64,000 nucleotides of DNA, from assembly GCF_003994475.1 (NCBI RefSeq), contig NZ_RZNY01000002.1, positions 236,536-300,535 on the forward strand, given 5' to 3'. Of the stretch, positions 45,451 through 55,400 are shown piece by piece. The notes under the pieces were generated by a model. It worked only from the letters and a program-made list of their open reading frames with translations. It ran no database searches and was not told the origin of the DNA. The stretch comes from Paenibacillus anaericanus (GTDB lineage: Bacteria > Bacillota > Bacilli > Paenibacillales > Paenibacillaceae). How positions within the stretch are numbered: position 1 is the first letter of the stretch; each line of letters starts with the position of its first letter. A program made the translations under genes and the position numbers.

Positions 45451-46926
45451 TCAGGTACCACAGAAAGTTCGGTAAGGACGTGATGATTGTGCAGGCAGTG
45501 TACAGTAATCATCCTGTTCGGGAGAGTACGCATATGGATTTATTAGAACATCAAGAAGCCTCTCCATCACGCTGTAATCTCCTTGTTTCTCCGCAGCTTC
45601 CAGGGCCTCTTCTACCCGGTGATTCCGCGGGATTACCGCAGGATTGCTGCTCCGCATCAACTGATGGGAGGATTCCTTAGGTTCCTCCTGCCTGCGCAGT
45701 CTCTCCTGCCACAACTCATACCACTGGGCAAATTCCGTGGTGCCAAACAGAACCGTATCTTCTGGTTTATCCAATGATAAGCCTCGGAAGGTATTGGTGT
45801 AGTCCGCACGTTGCTTTTGCATTATACCAAGAAGGCCTTCAATAAGGGCTTCATCCCCCGGCTCTTCGTTAAATATCCCCAGCTTGGACCTCATTCCCGC
45901 TAACCAGTTACGGTGAAACAATTCAGTAAAACCTGCAATTGAGTCCTCGGCCAGCTTGATGGCCTGATCCTCGTCGTCATCCAGGAGCGGCACTAGGGTT
46001 TCAGCAAATCTCGCGAGATTCCACGCGGCAATATATGGCTGGTTACCATAAGCATAGCGACCGTGACTATCAATGGAACTGAATACCGTAGCTGGATCAT
46101 ACGTATCCATGAAAGCGCAAGGCCCATAATCGATGGTCTCTCCGCTAAGGGCCATATTATCGGTATTCATCACCCCGTGGATAAATCCGACGAGCTGCCA
46201 CTTTGCAATCAGTACGGCTTGGCGATGGATCACTGCCTGAAGTAGAGATAAATAGCGCTTCTCATCTGCGTCTACTTCTGGAAAATGTCTTTGAATTGTA
46301 TAATCAGCCAATGCCTTAAGATCCTCTGTTGTCCCCCATTGTGATGCGTATTGAAAGGTTCCAACGCGTAAATGGCTCTCCGCCACGCGAGTCAGTATGG
46401 CACCGATCTGCTCATTTTCGCGCGTAACGGATTGGCCAGTCGTAACCACGGCTAAGCTGCGGGTGGTAGGGATTCCGAGCGCGTGCATGGCTTCGCTGAT
46501 GATATATTCGCGCAGCATCGGTCCAAGTACCGCTCGACCGTCGCCACCACGGGAATATGGCGTTCTACCTGAACCTTTAAGCTGAATATCCACCCGTTTG
46601 TCTTGGGGTGTGATCTGTTCGCCAAGCAGTACTGCCCGGCCGTCTCCTAACATGTTGAAATACCCAAACTGATGTCCTGCATAAGCTTGTGCAAGAGGAT
46701 CAGCACCTTTGGGAATCTGGTTGCCAGCCAGCACCGCTATTCCCTCACTACTTTGTAGTGCTTGGACGTTCAATCCGAGGCTTGCTGCCAACGGTTCATT
46801 TAGAACAGCCAACTTCGGTGCACGTACCGGGGTTGGGTTTAGCCTCGCAAAAAATGATTCCGGTAGACGTGCATAACTGTTGTCGAAGTCCCATCCTGAT
46901 CCTATTACTGTATTTTTTTCTGTCAT
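45451..46926 (-). CDS. selO: SelO/YdiU family protein adenylyltransferase (copy 2)
   Basis: A 491-residue close paralogue of the protein at 16935-18407, colinear over the whole length, with the same blocks ([51 protein letters not shown]) and the same C-terminal TFCGT. The ATG at 46926, with AGGAG 5 bases upstream, is preferred over longer in-frame starts; an adjacent ATG is 3 bases earlier. AMPylation of proteins under redox stress is the known activity of the family. Why two copies are kept is unknown. Confidence 0.92.
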   Translation of the reverse strand: MTEKNTVIGSGWDFDNSYARLPESFFARLNPTPVRAPKLAVLNEPLAASLGLNVQALQSSEGIAVLAGNQIPKGADPLAQAYAGHQFGYFNMLGDGRAVLLGEQITPQDKRVDIQLKGSGRTPYSRGGDGRAVLGPMLREYIISEAMHALGIPTTRSLAVVTTGQSVTRENEQIGAILTRVAESHLRVGTFQYASQWGTTEDLKALADYTIQRHFPEVDADEKRYLSLLQAVIHRQAVLIAKWQLVGFIHGVMNTDNMALSGETIDYGPCAFMDTYDPATVFSSIDSHGRYAYGNQPYIAAWNLARFAETLVPLLDDDEDQAIKLAEDSIAGFTELFHRNWLAGMRSKLGIFNEEPGDEALIEGLLGIMQKQRADYTNTFRGLSLDKPEDTVLFGTTEFAQWYELWQERLRRQEEPKESSHQLMRSSNPAVIPRNHRVEEALEAAEKQGDYSVMERLLDVLINPYAYSPEQDDYCTLPAQSSRPYRTFCGT

Positions 46927-47103
46927 CATAGCTCCTATTTTTTCTTTAGTATTTTGTACATTGGTTTTTATCGCTATAGAACATCTAAATAAAGGTTTGG
47001 TGTATTCACTTCGTAATCTTTTCGACAGGTAATTTATGTTATCATCGAGTTTAGCATACCCCAAATAAAATGAAAAACTCAGTCATTGAGATTAAATAGT
47101 CGC

Positions 47104-48345
47104 TCAATCCACTTCCTTCAACAATGGTTTACCTGCTTCGATTAACACCTTGTTTTGTCCAAAGAAAATTGATAATAGCAACATAAATAATCCTGTTCCG
47201 ACCAGCAACCATTCTATTTGAATCACATCGGCAATGGGACCAAAAATGAGCATTCCTATCGGCATCATCGAGGTTGATATCATCCCAATAATCCCAAATA
47301 CTCTTCCCATATAGTTTTCATCCACTTTTTCCTGCAGCAGGACATTTATTGGGGTATTAAACATAGGCATCGCGACTCCAAATATCGCCATGAAAATCAA
47401 GTAAATCCAAAACACTGGAACAACACCAAGTGCAAATGTACATGCCCCCATAATAAGGCTTGAGAACATCATGGTATGAACTTTGTTACGAAATCCTCCC
47501 CAGGAAGCAATAATCCCTCCACCTACCATCATACCGATCGAAAATGCGATTTCAATGGCTGTTAGTCTCCATACACCATTGCCGAAGCTACGTATAACTT
47601 GTAGTGGTGTTAGAAATGCAGCAGGTGCCATCAAGACAAAAAACACTGCGAAAAACAAAAAGAATTTCTTCAGAAAATCATGGTTATGAATATACGTTAA
47701 ACCTTGCTTCAAATCATCGAAATAGCTTGTTGTTTGTTTTTCAACTGCCTTCTTATGAACTGGTATTTTAAAATAGATGAGTAAGGTAAAAATCGCAAGC
47801 GCTGCAGTAACGACATCTATAAAGAAAATCATTTCAATCGAAGCCATGGTCAATAATGCAGCACTAATGATTGGGGATATAAACATAATGACCGCCTGCA
47901 GACTCCCATTTATTCCGTTTACCTTAATCAACTTATCCTTGGGTACAATTTGCGGTAATATTGCTCCGACTGCAGGAGTCTGAATACCCGTCCCCATTGC
48001 ACGAATAGCAGCCATGACAAAGAGCAGCCAAGTCGCATCATATCCCATCATGAACACTATAGCGAGAATCAATGTAGCGGTCGCGATCAATCCATCTGAC
48101 AATATAATTAGTGTTTTCCGATTGTAGCGATCTGCCCACACCCCGGCAATTGGTGACAGAATAAATGTCGGTATGAAGCCACAAATGATATACAGCGTCA
48201 TCATCATACCTGACTCAGTTGTTAGTGTTATGTACCACATCATCGCAAATTGAACAAGGGACGAACCAAAGAGGGATATCGTTTGACTGCCTAAGAAAAG
48301 AATAATATTTCTTTTCCAATTTCCCTTTATATCCAAGGAATTCAT
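47104..48345 (-). CDS. MFS transporter (macrolide-efflux MefA-like)
   Basis: A 413-residue, 12-segment membrane protein beginning with NIILFLGSQTISLFGSSLVQ and the MFS motif PIAGVWADRYNRKTLIILSD after segment 2, both typical of the Mef/antibiotic efflux branch. GGAAG-type ribosome sequence lies upstream. A short hairpin (CTCA/TGAG then TTTTT) near 47080-47092 may end the transcript. Substrate unknown. Confidence 0.9.
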   Translation of the reverse strand: MNSLDIKGNWKRNIILFLGSQTISLFGSSLVQFAMMWYITLTTESGMMMTLYIICGFIPTFILSPIAGVWADRYNRKTLIILSDGLIATATLILAIVFMMGYDATWLLFVMAAIRAMGTGIQTPAVGAILPQIVPKDKLIKVNGINGSLQAVIMFISPIISAALLTMASIEMIFFIDVVTAALAIFTLLIYFKIPVHKKAVEKQTTSYFDDLKQGLTYIHNHDFLKKFFLFFAVFFVLMAPAAFLTPLQVIRSFGNGVWRLTAIEIAFSIGMMVGGGIIASWGGFRNKVHTMMFSSLIMGACTFALGVVPVFWIYLIFMAIFGVAMPMFNTPINVLLQEKVDENYMGRVFGIIGMISTSMMPIGMLIFGPIADVIQIEWLLVGTGLFMLLLSIFFGQNKVLIEAGKPLLKEVD

Positions 48346-48479
48346 TGTGATTATAATCTTCCTTTCGTTTGTATATATTGTGGATTAATATACAACTTTA
48401 TATAGATAAGGAGCTGATATTGTTTCCTTTTCTATAATACGCACCGCAGGAAGTATAAACAACTCGAATTCATCTTCAA

Positions 48480-48977
48480 TCTAATATTCTCACATAACTC
48501 ATTATCGATTAGTTTCTGTTGTTGAATACTATCAGTTTGTTTAAATCAACCATGATCGAGTCGTAATCCACTTCATCAATCTCAAAAAGATCAAGTTCTT
48601 TTAAATTAGCTCGTTGACAGGATTGACAGTGGTTTTTACTATCACTTATCAAACTTCCACCAATCAAACTTCCAAGTATAAAATCTAAACCTTGTACTAC
48701 TAAATAAAAAGTACTCATGGTACTTCCTGGTTCAAAAGTGAGACCCTCATATCATATATTCACCATACTCAATACCAATCATGTTATTAATGCCAAAATA
48801 ACTCCAAAAAGAAAGTTTCTTTTTACTAGCTTTTTCCCCATTTTCATAACCCAGTGGTAATAGCCGAACGCAGCAAGTCCCCCTAAGGCTAAACTGCCTA
48901 CAGGGATACTAAATAGAATTGTTAAGCTATGTACTTTAAAATTAAATAAAGAAATAGATAGTAAAGCAATAAAAACT
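48480..48977 (-). pseudogene. Decayed copy of the membrane protein encoded at 29160-30089
   Basis: DNA here follows that of 29350-30050 closely but with deletions. A short internal piece of the C-terminal part is lost (after CTATCAG, near 48537), about 160-170 bp of the loop region are lost near 48750, and a base is missing near 48781. Recognisable pieces are SKNHCQSCQRANLKELDLFE and IDEVDYDSIMVDLN. No full reading frame remains. Stretch 48346-48479 shows nothing else. Confidence 0.85.
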
Positions 48978-49031
48978 CAGAAAAAACATTCAAAAGAACT
49001 GGGTAAATTCCCAAAGATTAATAATACAAAA

Positions 49032-49062
49032 AGAGCAAGTCTCCAACCAGAAGACTTGCTCT
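49032..49062 (-). terminator. Rho-independent terminator of the PH-domain gene
   Basis: AGAGCAAGTCT pairs perfectly with AGACTTGCTCT around a 9-base loop, followed on the minus strand by TTTTT. It lies 27 bases past the stop. Confidence 0.92.
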
Positions 49063-49088
49063 GATGCCTTTATACAACTCTAACGGAA

Positions 49089-49463
49089 TCAGTCCTTTAA
49101 AATCGCGTATGCGATTAGCTTATCGAACCTGCGGATGTCCACTCCCTTTTGCAACTTCACTTTGATATGACCCGCCCGTGTCCACAATTCAACCTCAGCA
49201 TTAACATCAAGAAACTTCCCTGCGTTCTCAGTGGACCACATATTAATAGAAGAATAAGGCAATGAGTATATCTCCACTTTTTTGCCTGTAAGACCTTGAA
49301 CATCTTTTACGATCAACCTTTTATTAGTAAAAATTGCGTTGTCTCGGAAGGTTTTATATGCAGCAACCGCAACTTCTCCGGTCACCAACAAATCTGTAAT
49401 ATCTTCGGGGATGGGACACTCTGATACCAAAGTCCATTCTAAAATACGTTGACCTTCTGCCAT
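49089..49463 (-). CDS. Bacterial PH-like domain protein
   Basis: A 124-residue soluble protein with a single bacterial PH-like domain: AIFTNKRLIVKDVQGLTGKK, then EIYSLPYSSINMWSTENAG and DVNAEVELWTRAG, ending in the C-terminal helix RFDKLIAYAIL. TNKRL and the SxPYxxI region are characteristic of the family represented by PF08000. Function in bacteria is not settled. AGGAGG precedes the start. It has its own terminator and stands alone. Confidence 0.85.
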   Translation of the reverse strand: MAEGQRILEWTLVSECPIPEDITDLLVTGEVAVAAYKTFRDNAIFTNKRLIVKDVQGLTGKKVEIYSLPYSSINMWSTENAGKFLDVNAEVELWTRAGHIKVKLQKGVDIRRFDKLIAYAILKD

Positions 49464-49633
49464 CTAATTAACCTCCTAATGATATGGTTTTTCAATATGC
49501 TATCATTCGACAGTAACACTAATTTCCCTTCTATTTCCATTGTACAAATGATTAACTTAATTAAAATAGACGCTAACTTATTAAGCCTTTTCTACGACAA
49601 TGCAACATATAAATAAAAATGATACAAATGAAA

Positions 49634-49667
49634 ACCCGAGCCTTAGATTTTCATCCAAGGCTCGGGT
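49634..49667 (-). terminator. Rho-independent terminator of the GH101 gene
   Basis: ACCCGAGCCTT pairs perfectly with AAGGCTCGGGT, followed by TTTTC on the minus strand, 72 bases after the stop of the GH101 gene. Confidence 0.9.
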
Positions 49668-49738
49668 CCCATGTAGGGGATCAAATTCAGACCCTCTAAA
49701 TTGTTTGATATTCCTCTAATTCTTTAGTCCCCATTTAC

Positions 49739-52447
49739 CTAGTCCAGATATGTCAATAATCTGTTAAACAAAACTGCTGCCTCAGCCCGGATCAGATTGC
49801 TTTTCGGATTGAGTTTTTGATCAGGTGTTCCTTGCATTAGACCTAACTCAATGCAAATAGCCAATGCTTCCTTGGACCAACTTCCAGCCTGATCCGCATC
49901 CTTATACTTAGAAAGTACTTGCTGCATCGTATCCGAGACCTCTGGCAATTTCCCTTTCATTTCAAGCGCTCTTACCATTATAACAGCCATCTCTTCACGG
50001 CTTAGAGGTTTCATAGGTTCAAACAAATTACCTGCATACCCCTTAAACAAGCCTGCATCCGTTGTGGCACTAACATCATCCTTGTACCACTTGTCTTCTG
50101 GTACGTCTTTAAATGATGTTGAGCCACCAGCCTTAAGACCAAGAGCTCGTGTTAGCATCGCTGCGATTTCAGAACGGTTTATGGTCATATCTGGCGCGAA
50201 TTTCTGCTCGGTTATGCCTTTAATAATGCCTCGGCTCGCAAGAGCTTCAATATCCTTGTTCGCCCAGTGACCGACTGTATCCACAAATTCCTTAGGCTTG
50301 TTGATACCCGTTTCCGGCTTGGTTCCCGTTTCGTTATCCTTATCGGACCCATTATTCGTTCCTGTGCCTGGATTTGGAGTAGTCTCTGGTTTCGTACCAG
50401 TGCTTGGGTTTGATCCAGTGTCCGGGTTTGATCCTGTTCCTGGATTCGTACCCGGATTGCTGCTGTCCTTCGCCTTGACTTTTACAGTTGCAATTGCGTT
50501 AATGTCAGTCCCAATGACCGAGCCTTTCACCTGGAAAGTACCCGCCTTTGCATAATGAGAAGGATCAATCGCTTCCCATACAACTGTAGCCTTCTGTGTC
50601 GTTTGATTACTGAAGGTCACGGTTACTTCTGCCGGCAGTGTCGGTGCAGAGCCAGCTTCCGTTTCAACCTGTATATCCTCAATGGCTATAATGTTAACTA
50701 CTGATACAAGACCCTTTATTGCATTTTCTAGTTCAACTCGCGCCGCATCTAGTGAAGTTACCGTAGCGCTTGGATCATTGAGACTCTTCTGAGCTTGATC
50801 CAAAGCTGTAGCCACATTTGTCCATGTTTCAGATGTATAATCCGAACTCTTCAATGTAAGGGCATCGTCTATCGCTTGCTGAAGAAGCTCTTTTGAATTA
50901 TCCACATCATTTGCTTTAATGTAGAAATCATCCAGAATAAAGGCATAATCAGAAGTAGGACTACCTGCACCTTTGGACACCATTTTGAAAATTACTTGGT
51001 AATCATCTTGATCTCCTGTTGTAAAGTTTTTCTGGAAGAGATTATAACTCCCATCTTCTCCAGCTTTATTACCAGGATTAGCTAAAGTACTAAGTGTTTC
51101 CTTAAGCACAATTCCCCCTGTGGAGCGTGATTGTACAGAAACCTCATAATCTGCATATTTTTCCAATGTGTAAATAAAGCCTAAATCATATTCTGTATTT
51201 GGTTGCAATTTCACGCTGGATTCATTCGTTTTAATTAATTTACCAACATCTGTTTCATTAATTTTTAATGAATTCTCTCCATCCAGAACCCAAGTCATAA
51301 CTGGACCCACTTTGTTCTCAGATGGTTGAACGATTGGATTATTGTCATGGGAATTACTTTGATCGGTTGTAATATGAATTTGTCTATCCCCACCACCATA
51401 CTCAAAAGGTCCCCAACCTTCGTACACATTTTCAAAATCCTCATATACAACGTAGCCCTTATTCGTAGGATCCTTCTCTACTGTCGTATGCTTCCAAATG
51501 CGAGCATCATCAAATTGTACAGTTCCCTCTCCCGAATCAGCTACAAGCTTAATTGTGGCGGTAGTAACGCCAGCAGGAACCTTGAATTCAACATTCATTC
51601 TTTGCCAATTCGTATCCACGTACTTGAAAGATGATTTATGAAGACCATCCATCCCAGTTACATCATTGGAATAGGTTTTACCATTAACTGTAACCTGAAG
51701 TGAGGATTTTCTTCCCTTCTCAGTCTGGGTCCACACCCCGATGGTGTAATCCTGACCAGGCTGCAGTCCGGTAATCTCCTGCGATAATACACCGGCTTTA
51801 CTTCCGACCTCTACGTATCGATTCCAATTCGATTTGTTCATTTCCTTGGTAATATCATACTCAACATCACCTTGCACCGTCTTAATTGCAATGTTCTTTG
51901 GATCATCAACTGTCCATGAACCTGAAACATTAAACAGCTCTGAATTGAAGGCAAAATCCTTGATCAGGCTGCCCTCTCCCCAATTACCTGCGTTAGGAAC
52001 CAAAGTTAAAGCGTCAGCAGTTGCTGGATACAATACATAAGGCGTATTTTTCTTTGCCTTGTTAATAGTAAGAGATCCATTCTGAGCAACAAGAGTATCG
52101 ATTAGTACTTTACCTTGTTGGGTCAACTCGTACATTTTAAACTGAGTCACATCTTTAAAATCATCCGTCAATTCCCAAGTGGTCGCGTTACCCGTTGTAT
52201 TCCAGTGGTACAGCTTCGCACCATCGTTAACGCCTAAGGTGTCATTTGTTTTAACATCCCAAACCCATGGAATTAAAGAGTTAGCCTCACCTGTATGACG
52301 CACTGATTCATCGGTAGTCGTCCCCGTATCTTTCCAAGAAGAGATCAGCTTTCCGTTCTTGGACAACTCAATCATACCGGTGGACTTATTTCTCTTAGAA
52401 ACTACTTCGTTATCAAAATTCACTTGATCCTCATCATATTTCAGCAC
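49739..52447 (-). CDS. GH101 protein, C-terminal part (SLH-anchored), downstream of a frameshift
   Basis: About 900 residues that continue the GH101 protein in a different frame. They begin with the end of the catalytic barrel (LKYDEDQVNF), then a carbohydrate-binding-like domain (about 170-330: NWNRYVEVGSKAG, VQFDDARIWK), a second sandwich, a FIVAR helical module (about 525-590), a Big_4 domain (about 595-665), a Thr/Asn/Gly/Pro linker with repeated NPGTG and KPETG units (about 670-730), and three SLH repeats to the end. No ribosome site of its own is evident, so it is not an independent gene. SLH repeats attach the enzyme to secondary cell-wall polymer. Confidence 0.82.
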   Translation of the reverse strand: MLKYDEDQVNFDNEVVSKRNKSTGMIELSKNGKLISSWKDTGTTTDESVRHTGEANSLIPWVWDVKTNDTLGVNDGAKLYHWNTTGNATTWELTDDFKDVTQFKMYELTQQGKVLIDTLVAQNGSLTINKAKKNTPYVLYPATADALTLVPNAGNWGEGSLIKDFAFNSELFNVSGSWTVDDPKNIAIKTVQGDVEYDITKEMNKSNWNRYVEVGSKAGVLSQEITGLQPGQDYTIGVWTQTEKGRKSSLQVTVNGKTYSNDVTGMDGLHKSSFKYVDTNWQRMNVEFKVPAGVTTATIKLVADSGEGTVQFDDARIWKHTTVEKDPTNKGYVVYEDFENVYEGWGPFEYGGGDRQIHITTDQSNSHDNNPIVQPSENKVGPVMTWVLDGENSLKINETDVGKLIKTNESSVKLQPNTEYDLGFIYTLEKYADYEVSVQSRSTGGIVLKETLSTLANPGNKAGEDGSYNLFQKNFTTGDQDDYQVIFKMVSKGAGSPTSDYAFILDDFYIKANDVDNSKELLQQAIDDALTLKSSDYTSETWTNVATALDQAQKSLNDPSATVTSLDAARVELENAIKGLVSVVNIIAIEDIQVETEAGSAPTLPAEVTVTFSNQTTQKATVVWEAIDPSHYAKAGTFQVKGSVIGTDINAIATVKVKAKDSSNPGTNPGTGSNPDTGSNPSTGTKPETTPNPGTGTNNGSDKDNETGTKPETGINKPKEFVDTVGHWANKDIEALASRGIIKGITEQKFAPDMTINRSEIAAMLTRALGLKAGGSTSFKDVPEDKWYKDDVSATTDAGLFKGYAGNLFEPMKPLSREEMAVIMVRALEMKGKLPEVSDTMQQVLSKYKDADQAGSWSKEALAICIELGLMQGTPDQKLNPKSNLIRAEAAVLFNRLLTYLD

Positions 52448-55400
52448 ACCGAAAGTTGCATATACTTCGTCGGTAATACTTCATTGAAGAATACCGTTAC
52501 ACCCTGCTGTACATCTGGTTTGGAATCCCCCCAAGTGGTCACACCCGGGATTTTTTGTCCTTTAAATAAAGCGTTCCCTACAAAAATATCCAGATTGTTC
52601 TTCACCATTCTAGAAAGGACACTTTTGTTCCCTTTATTTGGATATCCCAAGTCTGGCCCCCAGTGTACAAAATCGACACCCGGCTCCATCGGACCAGAAA
52701 ATTCTGTTCCAACTTTAATTCCTAGGTCATTAGCATATTGTAGCAATTTAAAAGCGTTGTAGTCATTGCCGGTATACACGTCTATATAGTAGAAATCCAA
52801 CGTAGGATCATTTGGATCATTAGGATCCTTCGTGAGATTATATAGATTTGTGAAACGTGATTTCAGTTCACCACTCAGGACATCCTTCGTTTGATCTACA
52901 TAATATGCCGTATCGATCCAATCCCAACCTTTGGAGAGCTTATCCGTCGTCGGTCCATTAGCTGTAGCCCCAGTTAAATTGGAGTAATCCAGTTCGTTGG
53001 CATCCAGCTGGTACTCTGTTGCATTCAAATGCACACCGACGCTTAGGTTGTACTTATCTCCCTCATCAATCAAATAGTTGAAATCTTCCAATCCACCTTG
53101 TCTTACACCAATATTGGAGTAGGAAGGAATATCATCATCATGCCCTTCCGCCTGATAACCTTTATCAAGGATCATCTGTCCAAATCCGTCTGTATAGTTA
53201 TACAGAACTTTACCTGTATCCAAAGTATTCAAGAACGGATCATTCGCTTGGCTTGCAAAGTTGAATGCAATGTACATCATATTATTCTTCATATCCTGCG
53301 CACCAAACGGCTCAACGTAAATTTCCGTCCGGTAAGCAACAGCCGCATCCTGCCAATCCGTTTTTCCGTCGTTATTGCGTTCTCCAGTTACGACCACTTC
53401 ATACCATGGCAACTCTTCAGTCTCACTGCTTTGAAGATGGCGATAAGTCCAACTGCCTGGCTTCACAGTTACTTTATTGACAAGTGGTTTCTTCTCTGTG
53501 GTGATAATTAATTTATTACCACCGCTCATTACATTGTCCTCTACAGATGCACCAAGGCCATCTCCACTTACCATAGCCATCGTAATACCGGATGTACCGC
53601 TTTGCTTCATAAGAGACAAATCATCAACTAATTCTTCTGAGACTCCATGCCACTCACCATTTGACTTGCTCCATGCATACGTTGCATCTTTCATCGAACT
53701 ATTCACATGAATCAGAGAATTGTTCATTTGGATCGAACGCACTAAGAAATCTGAGGTTTCGGAAACTTTATCGATTTCAAAACGGACTACATTGTTCGCC
53801 TTGACCTCAAGATGCCCATCAATCACAACGCCGATCTCATCAAATGTCATCGTGTACAGATATTTACTATCGCTCTCTTTCTTCGACACTGTACGTGGTA
53901 CATAATCCTTATTATTAATCTTCAAGCTATTCGTTTGCTCCACGTCAGCCTGTAGCATGTGATTATCAATTTGATAATCTACAATGCCTGGAAAATCTTT
54001 ATAGACCGTAACTGTCAGTCCATCTTTCTCAATCGTATCTGTCTCTTGCGCCAGCTTCAGCTTAGGTAGTGACTCCAGCTCTACAATTTTCAAATTACTC
54101 ACCGTCATAGTCTTCGCTCCATACCAAGAACGAAGACCAAACCAACCTGGCACAACGGTCATCGATTCTTCAGATACGGAACCCATATCCGTAGCTACGC
54201 CATCAGGATCGGTAATGGTGAGACTAATCGTAGTTCCTACCAAACGAAGCTCAATATGATAGTTTGTATTTTCTTTCATCTGATAAATGTTCGGGAAGGA
54301 CACCTCATTTCCGTTACTTGCTGAGATTTTCCACTTCCCATTAATATCATGAACAACCCCTACATATTTGTCCGCTGCCGAACCTCTTAATATGAACCCA
54401 TATCGTCCACCATCTGCTCCAGCGGACACATTCGTTTGATAATCAAAAGTTACAATCTGATCAGCGAATTTAGGGCTATCTTTATCCACTGCTAATGAAA
54501 CTCCTGGCATATTCAGTTGAATTTGACTATTTCCATTAGAGATCACCGTTGGTTTACTGCTATCAAGCGGACCCCAGTTCTGCGTAGAATAATCTGGCGC
54601 ATACACTCGAATCTCTTCTGCAGTGATTGCGTCAATCTTAACCTGGATCGCTTGGGTTCCAGAGTTATAAATTCCAAATGATCCTGAAGTATAGCCACTT
54701 ACAGTTACACTGCCAACCATAATTCCATTCACATATAGACTCAGTTCGTTCTCAATCTTTTGTACACGTAACGTGTAATCTTTATTAGATGCAAGTGCTA
54801 CAGCACTGCCAATGGCAATGGCAGCGTTACTACCATCCAGCTTGTATTTCCAATTCCCCGGACTTTCCTCATAAATCGCGATATTGCCTAATTTAATCCC
54901 CGCAACTCCATCGGACTGCATTTTAACTTGATATATGCCGTTAAGTACTGGAGTTACATCTTTATTGACAGCAATGATTCCCGCGTCAATTGTCCCTAGC
55001 AAATATCCATTTGAAACTTGCGCTGTTCCATTAATCCCTTCCCAATTCACGATCGAATCGCCTTCATAATATTCTTCATAGCTCATTTTATCAGTATGTG
55101 AAGAAGACGTATTCATATCGAAGAATTCTTCAGTAAAGACAACATTATCGATATAAATGAAATCTTGGGCAAATACTCCAAAACGCCCTTCTCCAAACTG
55201 TCCTGCCGGTAAGTTGGCTTGCAATTTAGCACCATTAATACTTAAGGTTACGGATGAGTCGGAATACTGAAGACCAACTTTGTTCCAGATATAAGGTGAA
55301 GGAATCGAATTGTTAGCATCAGAAGCGACAAAATCAGTGCTGTCCCCACCCTTATTCAACAACACCCACTTCGAACCATCATATTTAACAATAGCACCAT

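Noticed and set aside
50300-50460. Possible CRISPR-like or tandem repeat array
   Set aside because: The short repeats encode the Thr/Pro/Gly linker of the surface protein and have no regular spacer structure. No CRISPR array was seen anywhere.
50298-50555. Plus-strand frame rich in Val/Pro/Gly opposite the GH101 linker
   Set aside because: It is the complement of the repetitive NPGTG/KPETG linker and has no start signal.
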